Assembly: GCA_903942465.1 (NCBI GenBank)
Contig: CAJAPA010000004.1
Span: 1-38,283, forward strand
Direction: 5' to 3'
Origin: an uncultured Gammaproteobacteria bacterium
GTDB taxonomy: Bacteria > Pseudomonadota > Gammaproteobacteria > Xanthomonadales > Xanthomonadaceae
Length of the DNA stretch: 38,283 nt
The notes under the pieces were generated by a model. That model made no database searches. It was not told the DNA's origin and worked only from the letters and a program-made list of their open reading frames with translations. Shown here piece by piece: positions 16,330 to 24,890 of the stretch. Made by a program: the position numbers and the translations under genes. How positions within the stretch are numbered: the first letter of the stretch is position 1; the number at the start of each line of letters is the position of its first letter.

Positions 16330-17280
16330 ATGATCCTGCGCTTGCTGTTTCTTGCCCTGCTTTTCAGTGCCACGCTTCAGGCCGCTACCCCGCAGGAAAT
16401 CACCGCACAATTACAGGCGGGCGACAAACGCGCCTTGGCCAATGCCGAAGCCTATGCCAAGGCCAATCCCAAGAACGCCGAAGCCTGGACCCTGCTGACC
16501 CGGGCCCGTGTGATGCAGGGAAAATCCGAGGCGGCGGTGACTGCTGGCGAGAAAGCGGTGACGCTGGCGCCGAATAGCGCGCAGGCCCAGTTCTGGCTCG
16601 GCAATGCCTACGGCAATCGCATCGGCGAGGTCGGCATGATTTCAAAGATGGGCATGGCACCGAAATTGCGCGATGCGTTCGAGAAAACCGTCGCCTTGGA
16701 TCCGAATAATCTGGATGCCCGCAGTGCCCTGCTGCAGTTCTATCTGCAGGCGCCCTCGGCGATTGGCGGTGGCAAGGACAAAGCGCTGGTGCAAGCCCGT
16801 GAAATCGGCAAGCGTGATGCCGCGCGCGGTCACATGGCCCGGGCACAGATCCAGTTGGCGGAGAAAGACAACGCCGGTGTGCTCAAATCCTATGAAGCGG
16901 CTTATGCCGCCAAGCCGTCCGATGCCGGCATCCGACTGGCCCTGGGAATCGGCTACCAGCAGGCCAACCGCTTCAATGATGCCTTCCGTCATTTCCGGGC
17001 ATGGATCACACAGGATGCCGCCGCCGGTGCGGCCTGGTATCAGATCGGGCGTACCAGTGTGTTGAGCGGGCAGAATCTGGAGGAGGGCATCACCGCCTTG
17101 CAGAAATACCTCAAGCTGCCGCGGATGGCCAACGAGCCGGCCAACCAGCACGCCTATTATCGGCTTGGCCAGCTGTATGCCAAGGCCGGAAAGAAAACCG
17201 AAGCACGTGCGGCGTTTCAAAGCGCGCTGAAGCTCGACCCGGCATTCAAGGAGCCGAAAGCGGAGTTGGCCAAGCTTTGA
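16330..17280 (+). CDS. Secreted tetratricopeptide-repeat protein
   Basis: A 316-residue protein with a clear Sec signal peptide (MILRLLFLALLFSATLQA, cleavage probably after residue 18 or 19). The mature part is built of TPR-like helical pairs: GDKRALANAEAYAKANPKNA near 35-54, AVTAGEKAVTLAPNSAQAQF near 72-91, and further units with the A-x-x-x-x-P pattern through to KLDPAFKEPKAEL at the end. It would act in the periplasm as a protein-protein scaffold; no enzymatic domain is visible. It lies 68 bases after pgeF and 97 bases before clpB. A similar arrangement suggests only loose association. I do not recognise a specific named family. Confidence 0.85.
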   Translation: MILRLLFLALLFSATLQAATPQEITAQLQAGDKRALANAEAYAKANPKNAEAWTLLTRARVMQGKSEAAVTAGEKAVTLAPNSAQAQFWLGNAYGNRIGEVGMISKMGMAPKLRDAFEKTVALDPNNLDARSALLQFYLQAPSAIGGGKDKALVQAREIGKRDAARGHMARAQIQLAEKDNAGVLKSYEAAYAAKPSDAGIRLALGIGYQQANRFNDAFRHFRAWITQDAAAGAAWYQIGRTSVLSGQNLEEGITALQKYLKLPRMANEPANQHAYYRLGQLYAKAGKKTEARAAFQSALKLDPAFKEPKAELAKL

Positions 17281-17304
17281 GCCCAATCCAAGCTGAACGG
17301 CGGC

Positions 17305-17333
17305 CTTGAAGAGCGCCTCTGGCACCCCAATTT
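17305..17333 (+). promoter_or_regulatory. Sigma32 heat-shock promoter of clpB
   Basis: CTTGAA (17305-17310) and CCCCAATTT (17325-17333) are 14 bases apart. This fits the sigma32 consensus (CTTGAAA, 11-16 bases, CCCCATnT). The predicted start near 17340 leaves a leader of about 38 bases. The downstream gene is clpB, a classical sigma32 target. Confidence 0.85.
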
Positions 17334-17376
17334 CATAGACAGGCGCCTTGGGGCGCAATCCATGAAAGGGGTGCCA
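17320..17376 (+). promoter_or_regulatory. Long inverted repeat joining the clpB promoter to its ribosome-binding site
   Basis: TGGCACCCC (17320-17328) is the exact reverse complement of GGGGTGCCA (17368-17376). Inside it TTTCAT (17331-17336) matches ATGAAA (17362-17367), and the core holds GCGCC/GGCGC around TTGG. The right arm contains the clpB Shine-Dalgarno AAAGGGG. The left arm overlaps the sigma32 -10 element, so it should be absent from the heat-shock transcript and present only in transcripts entering from upstream. Confidence 0.6.
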
Positions 17377-17377
17377 C

Positions 17378-19966
17378 ATGCGTATCGATAAATTCACCAG
17401 TAAATTCCAGCAGGCTTTGAGCGATGCCCAGAGTCTGGCCGTCGGCCGCGATCACAGCCTGATTGAACCGGCTCACTTGCTGCTGGCCTTGATTGACCAG
17501 CAAGGCGGCAACAGCCTGCCGGTGCTGCGTCAGGCTGGCGTCAATTTGCCGGTGCTAAAACAGAAACTCAGCGAAGCGCTCGAGCAATTGCCGAAAGTGG
17601 CCGGTCAGGACGGTCAGGTCTCGGTCGGTAATGAATTGTCGCGTCTGCTCAACCAGACCGACAAACTGGCGCAACAGCATCAGGACCAATTCATTGCCAG
17701 CGAATGGTTTCTGCTGGCCGTTGCCGGCGACAGCGGCCCGGCTGGGCGCGCTTTGAATTCCGCCGGCACCGACAAAGCCAAACTCGAGCAGGCCATTCAA
17801 GCCTTGCGCGGCGGTGAGACGGTGACCGATGCCAATGCCGAGGAAAATCGGCAGGCTTTGGAGAAGTACTGCATCGACCTGACCGAGCGTGCCGAAATCG
17901 GCAAGCTTGATCCGGTCATCGGCCGCGATGAAGAAATCCGCCGTACCATCCAGGTGCTGCAACGCCGCACCAAGAACAACCCGGTGCTGATCGGCGAGCC
18001 CGGCGTCGGCAAGACCGCCATCGTCGAGGGGCTGGCCCAGCGCATCATCAACAACGAAGTGCCCGAAGGCCTGCGCGGCCGGCGCGTGCTCGCGCTCGAC
18101 ATGGGTGCGCTGATTGCCGGCGCCAAATACCGCGGCGAATTCGAAGAGCGACTGAAGGCGGTGCTGAGTGATCTTTCGAAACAGGAAGGCAATGTCATCC
18201 TGTTCATCGACGAGCTGCATACCATGGTCGGCGCCGGCAAGGGCGAGGGCGCCATGGATGCCGGCAACATGCTGAAACCGGCGCTGGCCCGCGGCGAGCT
18301 GCATTGCATCGGTGCCACCACGCTCGATGAGTATCGCCAGTACGTGGAGAAGGATGCCGCGCTTGAACGCCGCTTCCAGAAAGTCTTCGTCGGCGAGCCC
18401 TCGGTGGAAGACACCATCGCCATCCTGAGGGGTTTGAAAGAGCGCTACGCCGTCCATCACGGCGTGGAAATCACCGATCCGGCCATCGTTGCGGCGGCGA
18501 CGCTTTCGCACCGTTACATCGCCGACCGCCAACTGCCGGACAAAGCCATCGACCTGATGGACGAGGCCGCATCGCGCATCCGCATGGAAATCGATTCCAA
18601 GCCGGAAGAATTGGACCGCATGGAGCGCCGTCTGATCCAACTCAAGATGCAGCGGGAAGCTCTGAAGAAAGAAAAAGACCGCGAATCCAAGCAGCGTCTG
18701 GACGATCTCGAGCAGGAGATCGACAAACTGGAACGCGAGTTCAGCGATCTGGAGGAAATCTGGAAAGCCGAAAAAGCCACCCTGACCGGCACCACCCGCA
18801 TCAAGGAGCAGTTGGAGCAGGCGCGCCTTGAGCTCGATGCCGCGCAGCGCAAGCAGGACATCGCCTTGATGAGCGAGATCCAGTACGGCCGCATTCCGGA
18901 ATTGGAGAAACAGTTGGGTGCGGCCATGGCGGTCGAGACCCACGGCTTCAAACTGCTGCAGGACAAAGTGACCGCTGATGAAATCGCGGAAGTGGTGTCG
19001 CGCTGGACCGGCATCCCGGTCAACAAGATGCTGGAAGGCGAACGCGAGAAACTGCTGCGCATGGAAGGCGAACTGCATCGCAAGGTCATCGGCCAGGACG
19101 AGGCGGTGACTTCGGTGTCCGCCGCCATCCGCCGTTCGCGTGCCGGCCTTTCCGATCCGAACCGGCCGAATGGTTCGTTCCTGTTCCTCGGGCCGACCGG
19201 TGTCGGCAAGACCGAGCTGTGCAAGGCGCTGGCCGAATTCCTGTTCGACAGTCCCGATGCCATGGTCCGCATCGACATGAGCGAGTTCATGGAGAAACAT
19301 TCGGTGTCGCGCCTGATCGGTGCGCCTCCGGGTTATGTCGGCTATGAAGAAGGCGGTTATCTGACCGAAGCCGTGCGCCGGCGTCCGTATTCGGTGATCC
19401 TGCTTGATGAAGTCGAGAAGGCGCATCCGGATGTTTTCAATATCCTGTTGCAGGTGCTCGACGACGGCCGCTTGACCGATGGCCAGGGCCGGACCGTCGA
19501 TTTCCGCAACGCGGTGATTGTGATGACCTCCAACCTCGGCTCCCAGCACATCCAGGAAATCGCCGAGCGCCAGGGCCTGAGTCCGGAAGCCTACACGCAG
19601 ATGAAGGCGGCGGTGATGGGCTCGGTGCAGTCGCATTTCCGCCCGGAATTCATCAACCGACTCGACGACATCGTGGTGTTCCACCCGCTGGCGGCCGAAC
19701 ACATCCGGGCCATTGCCGAAATCCAGACGCGTTCTTTGGCCAAACGCCTTGCCGAGCGTGGCATTACCCTGCAACTGAGTACGGCAACGTTGGATCTGCT
19801 AGGCTCGCAGGGCTTCGATCCGGTATACGGTGCACGCCCGCTCAAACGCGCCATCCAGCAGCTTCTGGAGAATACGCTGGCCAACAAGATCCTCGGCGGC
19901 GAGTTCGTGTCCGGCGATACCGTGCGGGTTGATGCCGAAGGTGCCGGTCTGATCTTCCGCAAATAA
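17378..19966 (+). CDS. clpB: ATP-dependent disaggregase ClpB
   Basis: An 862-residue Hsp100 chaperone that extracts polypeptides from aggregates with DnaK/DnaJ/GrpE. The N domain (1 to about 145) starts [21 protein letters not shown]-1 has Walker A GEPGVGKT near 205-212 and the [12 protein letters not shown] loop. The middle coiled-coil domain (about 410-525) is rich in E, K, L and R, distinguishing ClpB from ClpA/C. AAA-2 has GPTGVGKT near 605-612, the pore loop [13 protein letters not shown] and Walker [15 protein letters not shown]. Length matches E. coli ClpB (857). The ATG is preceded by AAAGGGG and by a sigma32 promoter. Confidence 0.98.
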   Translation: MRIDKFTSKFQQALSDAQSLAVGRDHSLIEPAHLLLALIDQQGGNSLPVLRQAGVNLPVLKQKLSEALEQLPKVAGQDGQVSVGNELSRLLNQTDKLAQQHQDQFIASEWFLLAVAGDSGPAGRALNSAGTDKAKLEQAIQALRGGETVTDANAEENRQALEKYCIDLTERAEIGKLDPVIGRDEEIRRTIQVLQRRTKNNPVLIGEPGVGKTAIVEGLAQRIINNEVPEGLRGRRVLALDMGALIAGAKYRGEFEERLKAVLSDLSKQEGNVILFIDELHTMVGAGKGEGAMDAGNMLKPALARGELHCIGATTLDEYRQYVEKDAALERRFQKVFVGEPSVEDTIAILRGLKERYAVHHGVEITDPAIVAAATLSHRYIADRQLPDKAIDLMDEAASRIRMEIDSKPEELDRMERRLIQLKMQREALKKEKDRESKQRLDDLEQEIDKLEREFSDLEEIWKAEKATLTGTTRIKEQLEQARLELDAAQRKQDIALMSEIQYGRIPELEKQLGAAMAVETHGFKLLQDKVTADEIAEVVSRWTGIPVNKMLEGEREKLLRMEGELHRKVIGQDEAVTSVSAAIRRSRAGLSDPNRPNGSFLFLGPTGVGKTELCKALAEFLFDSPDAMVRIDMSEFMEKHSVSRLIGAPPGYVGYEEGGYLTEAVRRRPYSVILLDEVEKAHPDVFNILLQVLDDGRLTDGQGRTVDFRNAVIVMTSNLGSQHIQEIAERQGLSPEAYTQMKAAVMGSVQSHFRPEFINRLDDIVVFHPLAAEHIRAIAEIQTRSLAKRLAERGITLQLSTATLDLLGSQGFDPVYGARPLKRAIQQLLENTLANKILGGEFVSGDTVRVDAEGAGLIFRK

Positions 19967-19978
19967 GCCGATGGGCAT

Positions 19979-20009
19979 GGCAGGGCCGGCGTTTGTCGCC
20001 GGTTCTGCC
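19979..20009 (+). other. Strong hairpin after clpB without a T tract
   Basis: GGCAG and CCGGCG (19979-19991) pair with CGCCGG and CTGCC (19997-20009). The intervening GG/TT can form G-U pairs, so the stem is nearly continuous over 13 pairs. It begins 12 bases after the clpB stop. Without a U run it is not a standard intrinsic terminator; it may stabilise the mRNA 3' end or attenuate read-through. Confidence 0.5.
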
Positions 20010-20018
20010 GCTGATGGC

Positions 20019-20047
20019 TTGACCGGCACCGGCGCTGACGCCACAAT
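20019..20047 (+). promoter_or_regulatory. Candidate sigma70 promoter of the symporter gene
   Basis: TTGACC (20019-20024) and CACAAT (20042-20047) are 17 bases apart, matching consensus at 5 and 4 of 6. The predicted start near 20054 leaves about 39 bases before the GTG start at 20093. Confidence 0.5.
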
Positions 20048-20092
20048 GCAGACTGTTTGATTGCAGGCGCCCTTCGGCGCAAAGGGTGCAGG

Positions 20093-21424
20093 GTGTCGTC
20101 ATCGGATCTAACGGATAAAAAGGGCGCCGAACGGCTGGCCGTGTGGATTATCATCGCCATGGGGCTGGGCATCGTCTTTGGCTGGCTGGTCAACACCAAA
20201 GTCATCACCGTCGACATGTCCTATGTGACCTTGCTGGCTACGCTGTTCCTGCGGGCCATCAAGATGATCATCGCCCCCTTGGTGTTCTCGACACTGGTCA
20301 TCGGCATCGCGCACATGGGCAACACCGGCGGTGTCGGCCGCGTCGGCATGAAAGCCTTGGGCTGGTTCGTCATTGCCTCCCTGATTTCCCTGGCGATGGG
20401 TCTGATATTCGCCAACGTGCTGCAGCCTGGTGCCGGAGCAGGCCTTGCGCCGCCGACCGCTGAAATGATCGCCGCCAGCCAGGAAAAGCTGGCCAACTTC
20501 CAGAGCGGCGTGCATGATTCCGGGTTCGTGGCCTTCGTCACCAACCAGCTGATTCCGACGTCGATCATCAATGCCGCCGGCGGCAATGCCCTGGGCGAAA
20601 ACAAACTGCTGCAGATCGTGGTGTTCTCGCTGTTCTTCGGTGTCGCCCTGGGCTCGCTCGGCAAGTCCGGCCAGACCCTTCAGGACATGATCGAACAGCT
20701 TTCGCATGTGATGATCAAAATCACCGGCTACGTCATGAAGTTCGCGCCGTTCGCGGTGTTCGCCGCCATGGCCGGTGCCGTCGCCAACCAGGGTCTCGGT
20801 ATTCTGCTGACCTACCTGAAATTCATCCTGTGTTTCTATCTGGCGCTGGTCACGCTCTGGCTGCTGCTGGTCGCAGTCGGCCACTTCTTCCTCGGACGCC
20901 GCGTCTATTCGCTGCTGCACGAAATCAAGGAGGCTTTCTTCCTGTCGTTCGCGACCGCTTCTTCGGAAGCGGCCTATCCGAAAATACTCGACGCACTCGA
21001 CCGGTTCGGGGTCAGCCGCAAGATCTCCAGCTTCGTGATGCCGCTGGGCTACTCCTTCAATCTCGACGGATCGATGATGTACTGCGCCTTCGCGGCCATC
21101 TTCATCGCCCAGGTGTACGGCATCGAAATGACACTCGGCACGCAGATTGCCATGCTGTTGACCTTGATGGTCACTTCCAAAGGCATGGCGGGTATTCCCT
21201 CGGCCTCGCTGGTGGTCATCGCCGGTACGCTGGCGCAGTTCGGCTTGCCGGTGGAAGGCATGGTGCTGATTCTGGGCATCGACCGCTTCCTCGACATGGG
21301 CCGTTCGGCCACCAATGCCGTCGGCAATTCCATCGCTTCGGCAGTCATCGGCAAGTGGGAGGGCGAGTTGCTCAGTGAAGAAGAGGCCGCCCGGCGCAAA
21401 TCCGCCCTCGGGCCGGATGCCTGA
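20093..21424 (+). CDS. Dicarboxylate/amino-acid:cation symporter (DAACS, SLC1-like)
   Basis: A 443-residue inner-membrane transporter using Na+ or H+ to import dicarboxylates or acidic amino acids. Eight or so membrane helices and the two re-entrant hairpins are recognisable: FATASSEAAYP (HP1 serine-rich motif), the NLDGSMMY segment of TM7, VTSKGMAGIPSASLVV (HP2) and GIDRFLDMGRSATNAVGN (TM8 substrate-binding motif). The GTG at 20093 was chosen because AAAGGG lies at 20081-20086; a TTG at 20057 would overlap the promoter and hairpin region. HP1 has TASSEAA rather than the SSS of eukaryotic transporters, as in bacterial DctA/GltP types. The exact substrate (C4-dicarboxylate, aspartate or glutamate) cannot be assigned. 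Confidence 0.92.
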   Translation: MSSSDLTDKKGAERLAVWIIIAMGLGIVFGWLVNTKVITVDMSYVTLLATLFLRAIKMIIAPLVFSTLVIGIAHMGNTGGVGRVGMKALGWFVIASLISLAMGLIFANVLQPGAGAGLAPPTAEMIAASQEKLANFQSGVHDSGFVAFVTNQLIPTSIINAAGGNALGENKLLQIVVFSLFFGVALGSLGKSGQTLQDMIEQLSHVMIKITGYVMKFAPFAVFAAMAGAVANQGLGILLTYLKFILCFYLALVTLWLLLVAVGHFFLGRRVYSLLHEIKEAFFLSFATASSEAAYPKILDALDRFGVSRKISSFVMPLGYSFNLDGSMMYCAFAAIFIAQVYGIEMTLGTQIAMLLTLMVTSKGMAGIPSASLVVIAGTLAQFGLPVEGMVLILGIDRFLDMGRSATNAVGNSIASAVIGKWEGELLSEEEAARRKSALGPDA

Positions 21425-21428
21425 ATGC

Positions 21429-21457
21429 AAAAAAGCCGGATTTGATCCGGCTTTTTT
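21429..21457. terminator. Bidirectional intrinsic terminator between the symporter gene and hemE
   Basis: AGCCGGAT (21434-21441) pairs with ATCCGGCT (21445-21452) around TTG. It is flanked by A6 on the left and T6 on the right, so it can terminate both converging transcripts. Confidence 0.93.
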
Positions 21458-21477
21458 GTTGGCCCATCCCCTTTGAA

Positions 21478-22530
21478 TCAGGCGTGATACGGCCGGCTGA
21501 GCTCATGTACCGCATCCACCAGCACTTTGACGTGATCCGGATTCATGTCGGGCGACATGCCGTGGCCGAGATTGAACACATGTCCCGAACCATGGCCGTA
21601 GCTGGCCAGCGTGCGCGCCACTTCGGCACGGATGGTGTCCGGCTCGGCATATAAGGTGACCGGATCGAGATTGCCCTGCAGCGCGACCTTGCCGCCGGTG
21701 CGGCGACGGGCTTCTTCCAGCGATACCAGCCAATCCACACCGACGCCTTCGGCGCCGCTGGCGGCCAGCTCTTCAAGATACGGCGCATTGCCTTTGCCGA
21801 ATAAAATCAGCGGGCATCTTTCCTCGCCTTCACCGCGCGGCAGGGCTTGTGCAATGCGGGTTAAATAACGCAGCGAGAATTCGCGATACACATGCGGTGG
21901 CAGCACGCCGCCCCAGGTATCGAACACCATCAGCGCCTGCGCGCCGGCCTGGTATTGGGCGTGCAGATAGGCGATGACCGAGTCGGTAACCACTTCCAGA
22001 AGTCGGTGCATCAACTTGGGCTCATTCAGCGCCAAGGATTTGATACGGGCAAAGTTGTCGGAGCCGCCACCTTCAACCATGTAGCAGGCCAGGGTCCAGG
22101 GGCTTCCGGAAAATCCGATCAGCGGCACACGGCCATGGAGCTCACGGCGGATCAGGCTGACCGCATCGGTGACATAACGCAGTTCGGTGCCGATATCCGG
22201 AACCGCCAGTTTGGCGATATCGGCAGCCGTTCGCACCGGACGCGCAAAGCGCGGACCTTCGCCTTCGGCAAAACTCAAGCCCAGACCCATGGCATCGGGC
22301 ACGGTCAGGATGTCGGAAAAAAGGATGGCGGCATCCAAATCGTAGCGTTCCAGCGGCTGCAGGGTGACTTCGCAGGCCAGCTCCGGGTTGGTGGCCAAAC
22401 CCATGAAGCTGCCGGCCTTGGCGCGGGTGGCGCGGTATTCCGGCAGGTAACGGCCGGCCTGACGCATCAGCCAGACGGGGGTGGCGTCAACCGGCTTGCC
22501 GGCGATGGTGTCGAGAAAACGGGTATTCAT
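21478..22530 (-). CDS. hemE: Uroporphyrinogen III decarboxylase
   Basis: A 350-residue cytoplasmic enzyme converting uroporphyrinogen III to coproporphyrinogen III in haem synthesis. The N-terminal substrate-binding motif [16 protein letters not shown] (about 18-33) is intact, as are [14 protein letters not shown] (catalytic aspartate) and [19 protein letters not shown]. Length is standard. Its ATG overlaps the stop of the upstream WGR-domain gene (ATGA, 22527-22530), so the two are probably co-translated. The bidirectional terminator at 21429-21457 ends the operon. Confidence 0.98.
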   Translation of the reverse strand: MNTRFLDTIAGKPVDATPVWLMRQAGRYLPEYRATRAKAGSFMGLATNPELACEVTLQPLERYDLDAAILFSDILTVPDAMGLGLSFAEGEGPRFARPVRTAADIAKLAVPDIGTELRYVTDAVSLIRRELHGRVPLIGFSGSPWTLACYMVEGGGSDNFARIKSLALNEPKLMHRLLEVVTDSVIAYLHAQYQAGAQALMVFDTWGGVLPPHVYREFSLRYLTRIAQALPRGEGEERCPLILFGKGNAPYLEELAASGAEGVGVDWLVSLEEARRRTGGKVALQGNLDPVTLYAEPDTIRAEVARTLASYGHGSGHVFNLGHGMSPDMNPDHVKVLVDAVHELSRPYHA

Positions 22531-22784
22531 GATTTCGGTTCCGCCACGCCTTGGATGAACATGACCTGATAGCCTTTTTTCGAGTGAGCGGCGCGTGCTT
22601 TCTCGAATGCCGCGAGGGCGGGCTCGTCGTCGAGGAACTGTTCGCGTTTCAGCTGGCTTTTGCCGCCGATCAGTCCGGACTCGCGGACCAGCAACCAGCC
22701 GCCCAGCAGATCCTGCTGCAGGCTGATGCTGACATAACGGGGCGATTCAAGGCCTTGCGGGGGTTGTTGCATGAGAACGCGCAT
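22527..22784 (-). CDS. Small WGR-domain protein
   Basis: An 85-residue protein that is almost entirely one WGR-like domain: [20 protein letters not shown], then SGLIGG, and a C-terminal [23 protein letters not shown] domains occur in PARPs, in MolR-type proteins and as stand-alone small bacterial proteins; in PARP they help contact nucleic acid. The canonical W-G-R tripeptide itself is changed here to E-S-G at the 'VRE-SG-IG' turn, which is common in stand-alone versions. The gene overlaps hemE by four bases. It probably starts at the ATG at 22784, seven bases after a TACAAT element, with no ribosome-binding site. The cellular role is unknown. Confidence 0.8.
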   Translation of the reverse strand: MRVLMQQPPQGLESPRYVSISLQQDLLGGWLLVRESGLIGGKSQLKREQFLDDEPALAAFEKARAAHSKKGYQVMFIQGVAEPKS

Positions 22785-22797
22785 GGCCGCTATTGTA
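22785..22797 (-). promoter_or_regulatory. Candidate -10 element giving a near-leaderless WGR-hemE transcript
   Basis: On the reverse strand TACAAT (22797-22792) is followed by seven bases and the ATG at 22784. No Shine-Dalgarno is present, and the -35 region is poor. It is the same TACAATAGC string found before nadE. Confidence 0.45.
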
Positions 22798-22823
22798 TCG
22801 CGGTTTCAGGCGTTCCGAGCCGC

Positions 22824-22982
22824 TCAGCCCTTGAACAACGCGAAGTAAATGACATAAATCCAGGACAGAAAGCCATGCACGATGGCCCACAGAATGGATT
22901 TATTCACGCTCCAGGAAATGGTAATCGCCAGCGCGGTACCGAATCCGATACCGGCTTTGATGGTGGTGATGGCGCCATTCAT
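22824..22982 (-). CDS. 52-residue double-pass membrane protein
   Basis: A very small hydrophobic protein with two likely membrane helices (about residues 10-22 and 30-48) and a conserved-looking NKSILWAIVHGFLSWIYVIY stretch. It starts with MNGAITTI; the ATG overlaps the TGA of the upstream DUF2892 gene by four bases (22979-22982), which strongly supports that it is translated. Similar short proteins with an N-x-S-x-x-W-A-x-x-H-G pattern are common as unnamed genes in proteobacteria. Function unknown. A longer reading from 23027 is unlikely because it would overlap the neighbour. Confidence 0.75.
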   Translation of the reverse strand: MNGAITTIKAGIGFGTALAITISWSVNKSILWAIVHGFLSWIYVIYFALFKG

Positions 22983-23164
22983 TCCGTTTTGCAGGTGGAG
23001 ATGCCGAACGGCAGATAGGCCGGGCACCAGCGCATGAAGGCGGTGGCCAAGGGAACCAGACCGATGGCACCGAGCCAGTTGGCGTTCATCACGCCCCAGC
23101 CGATGATGATGAGACCGAGAACGATACGGATGCTGCGATCCGTGCTTCCGACATTGGCTTTCAT
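22979..23164 (-). CDS. DUF2892 (YgaP-like transmembrane domain) protein
   Basis: A 61-residue membrane protein starting MKANVGSTDRSIRIVLGLII, the hallmark of DUF2892 proteins (N-G/V-G-T-x-D-R-x-x-R). Two membrane helices follow, with CPAY near the C-terminus, matching the C-P-x-Y motif of this family. In YgaP the domain anchors a rhodanese; here it stands alone. The ATG at 23164 has GGAG about 8 bases upstream. It is coupled by ATGA to the small membrane protein downstream, and lies between aroB and the WGR-hemE pair. Function unknown. Confidence 0.88.
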   Translation of the reverse strand: MKANVGSTDRSIRIVLGLIIIGWGVMNANWLGAIGLVPLATAFMRWCPAYLPFGISTCKTE

Positions 23165-23231
23165 GATGCGACTCCGGTGGTGGTTGGTGTGTTCAGCATA
23201 GTCCAAATCAAGGGCATCGGCTTGATTCAGG

Positions 23232-24308
23232 TCAAGCCTGGCCAGCACGGCTTTTCAGAGAGTCTTGAAGCAGGGCGGCATCGACATTGTCGGCAATGAA
23301 GGCTTTGCCGATACCGTGCCACAGAATCAGGCGCAGATTGCCACTGACGGCTTTCTTATCCAGACGCATTTTGGCCAGCATCGCTTCGCTGTCTACGCCG
23401 GTGGGCATGGCAGTGGGTAATCCGAAGCGGGACAAGAGCTGCTCGAGGCGAATCCGGTCCGATTCCGGTGCCACGCCTTGCTGTGCCGAATACGCGGCCG
23501 CCAGATGCATGCCGATGGCGACGGCTTCCCCATGCACCAACGCACCGTAATCCCCGAGGACTTCCAGCGCATGTCCGAAGGTGTGTCCGAAATTCAGCAG
23601 CGCGCGCTCACCCTGTTCGGTTTCATCACGGGCAACCACACCGGCTTTCTGCCGGCAGCAATGCGCGATGGCATGGGCCAAGACCTCCGGATCTTTGGCC
23701 AACAGGGCATCGGCCTGTTGTTCCAGCCAGGCGAAGAAATCCGGGTCCGCAATCGCGCCGTATTTCACCACCTCGGCCAGGCCGGCGCGGAATTCACGAT
23801 CGGGCAGGGTGGCCAGAACCGCGGTGTCGATCCAGACCGCCTGCGGCTGATGGAAAGCACCGACCAGGTTTTTGCCGGCATCCAGATCCACGGCGGTCTT
23901 GCCGCCGACCGAGGAATCGACCATGGCCAGCAGGCTGGTGGGAATCTGGATGAAAGCGATGCCACGCATGTAACAGGCGGCCGCGAAACCGGCCAGATCG
24001 CCGATGACCCCGCCACCCAAAGCCAGCACCGTGGCGTTGCGGCTTAAGCCGTGTGCAGCCATCGCCTGCAGCAGTTCGGCAAAACGTCCCAGATTTTTTT
24101 CCGGCTCGCCGGCGGGCATCTGCCAGAGCGGACACTCACTGCGGCCGATGGCCTGCTTCAGACGTTCGGCATACAAGGGGCCGACATTGTCGTCGGTGAC
24201 GATCAGGCAGGGACCGGTGACCGGCAACGCGGCTGCAGATTCGAGCAAGCCATCGGCAATGCGGATGGGGTAGCTGCGTTCGCCGAGGCTGACGGTCAAT
24301 TCAGGCAT
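23232..24308 (-). CDS. aroB: 3-dehydroquinate synthase
   Basis: A 358-residue enzyme of the shikimate pathway converting DAHP to 3-dehydroquinate with NAD+ and a divalent metal. Conserved segments are AGEPEKNL near 66-73, LGGGVIGDLAGFAAACYMRG near 97-116, PTSLLAMVDSSVGGKTAVD near 123-141, and the metal-binding NFGHTFGHALE near 244-254. It overlaps the aroK stop by eight bases, with AAAGGA upstream of its ATG, so translation is coupled. aroK-aroB order is universal in gammaproteobacteria. Confidence 0.98.
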   Translation of the reverse strand: MPELTVSLGERSYPIRIADGLLESAAALPVTGPCLIVTDDNVGPLYAERLKQAIGRSECPLWQMPAGEPEKNLGRFAELLQAMAAHGLSRNATVLALGGGVIGDLAGFAAACYMRGIAFIQIPTSLLAMVDSSVGGKTAVDLDAGKNLVGAFHQPQAVWIDTAVLATLPDREFRAGLAEVVKYGAIADPDFFAWLEQQADALLAKDPEVLAHAIAHCCRQKAGVVARDETEQGERALLNFGHTFGHALEVLGDYGALVHGEAVAIGMHLAAAYSAQQGVAPESDRIRLEQLLSRFGLPTAMPTGVDSEAMLAKMRLDKKAVSGNLRLILWHGIGKAFIADNVDAALLQDSLKSRAGQA

Positions 24309-24846
24309 GCGGGATTGTCCTTTCGGTACGGTATTCGGTGATGGCCTGCAGCAGATGCGGACGGATCCGTGACATCGGCATGCGGCTCAGATCCAGACTG
24401 AGGTCGGCGCAGTCCCGATAGAGCGGTGTCCGCACCTCATACAGCTGTTGCAGGCGCGTGGCGCGGTCTTCGCTCTGCAGAAGCGGGCGCTTGCGGTCAT
24501 TGGCCAGACGCTGCAGCTGCTGCTCGGGCGGAATGTGCAGGTGCACCACCAGTCCGCGCTGCCGCATCAGTGTGCGGTTGTCTTCATTCAACACTGCACC
24601 GCCGCCGGTAGCGATCACCTGCCCGTCCTCCGACAAAACCCGGGCCAAGGCCTCCGATTCCCGCCGTCGGAATCCGGCCTCGCCCTCCAGTTCGAAAATG
24701 TCGGCGATGCTGGCGCCGGTGCGGTTTTCGATGTCGGCATCCAGATCGACGAAGGTCTTTCCCAATTGCCGTGCCAGCCATTTGCCATGGGTGGTTTTAC
24801 CCACGCCCATGGGGCCGATCAGGATCAGATTTGACCGCATATTCAT
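24301..24846 (-). CDS. aroK: Shikimate kinase
   Basis: A 181-residue kinase phosphorylating shikimate at the 3-position. Walker A GPMGVGKTT is at 11-19, the substrate-binding D36/D38 lie in FVDLDADIE, and FRRRESEAL (59-67) and ATGGGAVL carry the shikimate-binding arginines and glycines. The ATG at 24846 was chosen; an ATG two codons later (24840) is possible. It is the first gene of aroK-aroB and divergent from the SDR gene, with only 44 bases between starts. Confidence 0.96.
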   Translation of the reverse strand: MNMRSNLILIGPMGVGKTTHGKWLARQLGKTFVDLDADIENRTGASIADIFELEGEAGFRRRESEALARVLSEDGQVIATGGGAVLNEDNRTLMRQRGLVVHLHIPPEQQLQRLANDRKRPLLQSEDRATRLQQLYEVRTPLYRDCADLSLDLSRMPMSRIRPHLLQAITEYRTERTIPHA

Positions 24847-24890
24847 GGCTCAATGCTACCATTGCCATTGATTCTCCGTAACGGGTACAG

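Noticed and set aside
17555-19774. Long open frame of about 740 codons on the minus strand inside clpB
   Set aside because: It is the exact antisense of the clpB coding frame. High GC at third positions suppresses antisense stops, and the translation shows no family resemblance.
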